35,849 nt of DNA from positions 1 to 35,849 of the forward strand of contig CAVGWA010000012.1 of assembly GCA_963632935.1 (NCBI GenBank). Reading direction: 5' to 3'. Under the pieces are notes generated by a model. The model did no database searches. It was not told the origin of the DNA and worked only from the letters and a program-made list of their open reading frames with translations. Shown piece by piece: positions 33,908-35,849 of this stretch; position 1 is the first letter of the stretch, and each line of letters begins with the position of its first letter. Made by a program: the position numbers and the translations under genes. The DNA comes from Coprosoma sp963632935 (GTDB taxonomy: Bacteria > Bacillota_I > Bacilli_A > RF39 > UBA660).

Positions 33908-34110
33908 AAAAATTTCCTTTCTCTAATATTTCGGTTAACACCTTATTGAATTACCTATATTCCTACATGCTTAATCATCCGAACTCTAATATTAAAATTG
34001 GTTTCCATTATCTACAACCGAATTAATAAATAATTATATGGCAGATATTCACATTTACGCACTCGAAGTGCCTGTTATACTCCGTCTTTACCGATGTTTG
34101 TTATAATAAC
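33908..34110 (-). ncRNA. IS110 left-end non-coding region, possible bridge RNA locus
   Basis: Members of the IS110 group encode a bridge RNA in the non-coding end upstream of the transposase. This 200-base stretch lies there, read on the minus strand. It contains GCACT-TCG-AGTGC (34059-34071), a long-range seven-pair stem from TTCGGTT (33930-33936) and AACCGAA (34016-34022), and the ten-base direct repeat CTCTAATATT (33921-33930 and 33984-33993). A TATAAC lies near 34103 on the minus strand. The structure is compatible with a two-loop RNA, but homology was not tested and the element is degraded. No gene is seen. Confidence 0.4.
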
Positions 34111-34148
34111 AAAAAACATAAAAAAATCAAAAATTTAACTTTGAAATC

Positions 34149-34177
34149 TTTATGTTTAACATTATACGTGGTATACT
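34149..34177 (+). promoter_or_regulatory. Probable promoter of the repeat surface protein
   Basis: TTTATG (34149-34154), a 17-base spacer and TATACT (34172-34177) precede the gene. The inverted repeat TATAC-GTG-GTATA (34163-34175) overlaps the -10 box and could bind a regulator. The -35 box is weak. Confidence 0.45.
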
Positions 34178-34224
34178 TATAGTAGAGAAAAAACGTATGA
34201 CTTTGTAGAAAAAAAGGTGATTGT

Positions 34225-35849
34225 ATGCATAGAGGGAAAAAACAAAGAAAAATAATAATATTTAGTTTAATTTTAATATTAATTTGTATGGCAGTGGGTT
34301 ATTCTGCTTTTCAGTCTAATTTGGAAATTAAGGGTTCTTCTACAGTAACTTCTAATTGGAATATAGAAATAACGAATGTTACTTCTGGAACTTCTACGGG
34401 AATGGCAGAAAATGTATCTACTCCTACATGGGATAAATTAACTGCATCCATGGAAGCTAATTTATATGATAAAAATGATTCTATGGAATATGATGTAACT
34501 ATAGAAAATAAAGGAACATTAGACGCTAAATTAGAAGATATTGAGACCAATTTAGAAAACGCGAATAATGATGCTGTTTTAATAACATTTTCAGGTTATA
34601 CTAAAGGAGAAAAATTACTTAAAGGCGAGTCTAAAACAGTACATGTTAAAATAGCTTATAATCCAAGTTATACTGGTGATGAAACATCATCAGAAGTTGA
34701 AGTTAATTTTAATTATGTTCAAAACAATAATGAAAAATCACCTAGTTCAAGTACATATTTATTAACATATGATTATTCTACAAATGGAGGAGAGTCTACA
34801 GATTTAGATAAAGAATATTTAACTAGTGGTGATAGTGTTAATTTAAATTATAAGGCTGTTAGAAGCGGTTATACATTTGTTGGATGGAATACAGATAAAG
34901 ATAGTGAAGTAGGATTAAAATCATATCAAATGCCATCTAGTAATACTACTTTGTATGCAATATATAGAAAAGAAGCTAAAACAATAACAGTTACATTTAA
35001 TAAGAATAATGCATCAACCCAAACAAATAGTAGTGGTGTGGCTGTAAGTGACACTACTGTAACACGTTCTTGTACAATAGCCGCAGTTTATAATAATAAT
35101 AAACAAGCAACTAGTTGTAATATTACATCACCTACAATTGTAGGAAGTTCTAATACACCAACAGTAGTTGGATATAATACTTCTTCATCAGCTACAACAA
35201 GTGGATGGAATCAAAATAGTTCTAAAGCAGTAAGTTCAAATGCAACATATTATGCGGTTACTAAAGCAAATGCAAAAACAATAACAGTTACATTTAATAA
35301 AAATAATGCATCAACTCAAACAAATAGTAGTGGAACTGCAGTGAGTGATGCAACTGTTACAAGAAGCTGTACAATAGCTGCTACATATAATGGAACCGCT
35401 CAAGCAACAACATGTAATATAACTTCACCAACAATAGTAGGAAGTTCTAATACACCAACGGTTGTTGGATATAATACGTCAGCTTCATCTACAACAAGCG
35501 GATGGAATCAAAATACAGCTAAAGCAGTAAGTTCAAATGCAACATATTATGCAATTACTAAAGCAAATGCAAAAACAATAACGATTACATTTAATAAGAA
35601 TAATGCATCCACACAAACAAATAGTAGTGGAACAGCAGTAAGTGATGCAACCGTAACACGTTCTTGTACAATAGCTGCAGTTTATAATAATGCTTCGCAA
35701 GCAACAACATGTAGTGTAACTAGTCCAACAATAGTAGGAAGTAGTAATACACCAACGGTAGTTGGATATAATACTTCTTCATCAGCTACAACAAGTGGAT
35801 GGAATCAAAATACAGCAAAAGCAGTAAGTGCGAATGCGACATATTATGC
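34225..35849 (+). CDS. Large secreted repeat protein (TasA-like start, InlB-type repeat, 99-residue tandem repeats), 3' end outside window
   Basis: Open from ATG 34225, preceded by AGGTGATTGT, to the right edge without a stop: 541 codons so far. A basic N-terminus (MHRGKKQRK) and a hydrophobic helix to about residue 30 (CMAVGYSAF) form an export signal like that of TasA/CalY-type proteins; SNLEIKGSSTVTSNWNIEI resembles their mature start. Residues about 177-250 hold a Listeria-Bacteroides (Flg_new/InlB B) repeat: RSGYTFVGWNTDKDSE and NTTLYAIYRK. From residue 253, tandem repeats of exactly 99 residues follow, each with two Cys (TRSCTIAA and a Cys in the T-S-C-N-I-T-S-P part) and ending near ATYYAVTKANAK. 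It is probably a wall or surface adhesin; anchor and function are out of view. The surface gene ending at 264 may be a paralogue. Confidence 0.85.
   Translation, partial: MHRGKKQRKIIIFSLILILICMAVGYSAFQSNLEIKGSSTVTSNWNIEITNVTSGTSTGMAENVSTPTWDKLTASMEANLYDKNDSMEYDVTIENKGTLDAKLEDIETNLENANNDAVLITFSGYTKGEKLLKGESKTVHVKIAYNPSYTGDETSSEVEVNFNYVQNNNEKSPSSSTYLLTYDYSTNGGESTDLDKEYLTSGDSVNLNYKAVRSGYTFVGWNTDKDSEVGLKSYQMPSSNTTLYAIYRKEAKTITVTFNKNNASTQTNSSGVAVSDTTVTRSCTIAAVYNNNKQATSCNITSPTIVGSSNTPTVVGYNTSSSATTSGWNQNSSKAVSSNATYYAVTKANAKTITVTFNKNNASTQTNSSGTAVSDATVTRSCTIAATYNGTAQATTCNITSPTIVGSSNTPTVVGYNTSASSTTSGWNQNTAKAVSSNATYYAITKANAKTITITFNKNNASTQTNSSGTAVSDATVTRSCTIAAVYNNASQATTCSVTSPTIVGSSNTPTVVGYNTSSSATTSGWNQNTAKAVSANATYY
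34981..35849 (+). repeat. Tandem repeat array, period 297 bases (99 codons)
   Basis: Three copies begin at 34981, 35278 and 35575 (the third is cut by the window edge), each starting with codons for T-I-T-[VI]-T-F-N-K-N-N. Spacing is exactly 297 bases twice. Copies differ mostly by synonymous or single-residue changes, for instance SDTTVT versus SDATVT and YNNNKQ versus YNGTAQ. This suggests recent duplication and makes copy number prone to change by recombination. Confidence 0.95.

Noticed and set aside
34981..35849. CRISPR array
   Set aside because: The repeats are 297 bases, contiguous and in coding frame, with no spacers.

Overview
The window is AT-rich DNA, roughly a quarter G+C by eye. 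Most genes carry the Shine-Dalgarno core AGGTG four to six bases before an ATG, GTG or TTG start, and TGA works as a normal stop (it ends copZ, rimM, trmD and trmH). Protein relatedness (ParE/ParC, RNase J, YqeG/YqeH, RimM/TrmD), short prepilins, BspA-type and InlB-type surface repeats and a decayed IS110 element together suggest a small-genome, gut-associated member of the Bacillota (Bacilli, of the uncultured RF39/Mycoplasmatota-like kind) that uses the standard genetic code. That placement is inference.

Layout. 1-264: the 3' end of a surface-protein gene. Its C-terminal lectin-like segment has codon use unlike the rest of the window and resembles the variable region of a diversity-generating retroelement (DGR). 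It is followed by a G+C-rich, hairpin-rich stretch. 434-4625: a copper-resistance operon, csoR / three-domain HMA-TauE-cupredoxin membrane protein / copA / copZ, with a CsoR-type operator placed exactly between the -35 and -10 boxes and a terminator after copZ. 4728-6101: a gene broken by several stops and frameshifts. 6358-8068: an RNase J homologue with an altered metal-ligand motif. 8109-9101: a prepilin and a BspA-like repeat protein in the same frame. 9159-12579: miaB, dus and a DHH-family nanoRNase. 12580-13687: a small Tyr/Pro-rich protein (minus strand) and a deacetylase-like protein lacking catalytic residues. 13769-18197: parE-parC. 18260-19709: yqeG-yqeH. 19758-22473: a HerA-like ATPase converging on a YtqA-type radical SAM gene. 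22595-24184: a YfcC-like permease with a histone H1-like lysine-rich loop. 24332-29344: a DUF2798 protein, a CtpE/Exp7-like P-type ATPase, a ZIP metal transporter and a DAACS symporter. 29471-33723: a Sel1-repeat protein, a second prepilin, trmH, rimM, trmD and a conserved hypothetical gene. 33773-34110: the 5' remnant of an IS110 transposase with its upstream non-coding end. 34225-end: an unfinished secreted repeat protein with 99-residue tandem repeats.

Themes. There are three groups of genes: RNA maturation and modification (RNase J, NrnA, MiaB, Dus, YtqA, TrmH, RimM, TrmD), metal handling (the copper operon, ZIP, two P-type ATPases) and cell-surface display (two prepilins, BspA-like protein, the two flanking surface genes). 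The best candidates for something undescribed are the putative DGR target at the left edge, the H1-like loop in the permease, the possible bridge-RNA locus in the IS110 remnant and the Cys-pair tandem repeats at the right edge. No tRNA, rRNA or CRISPR array was seen.
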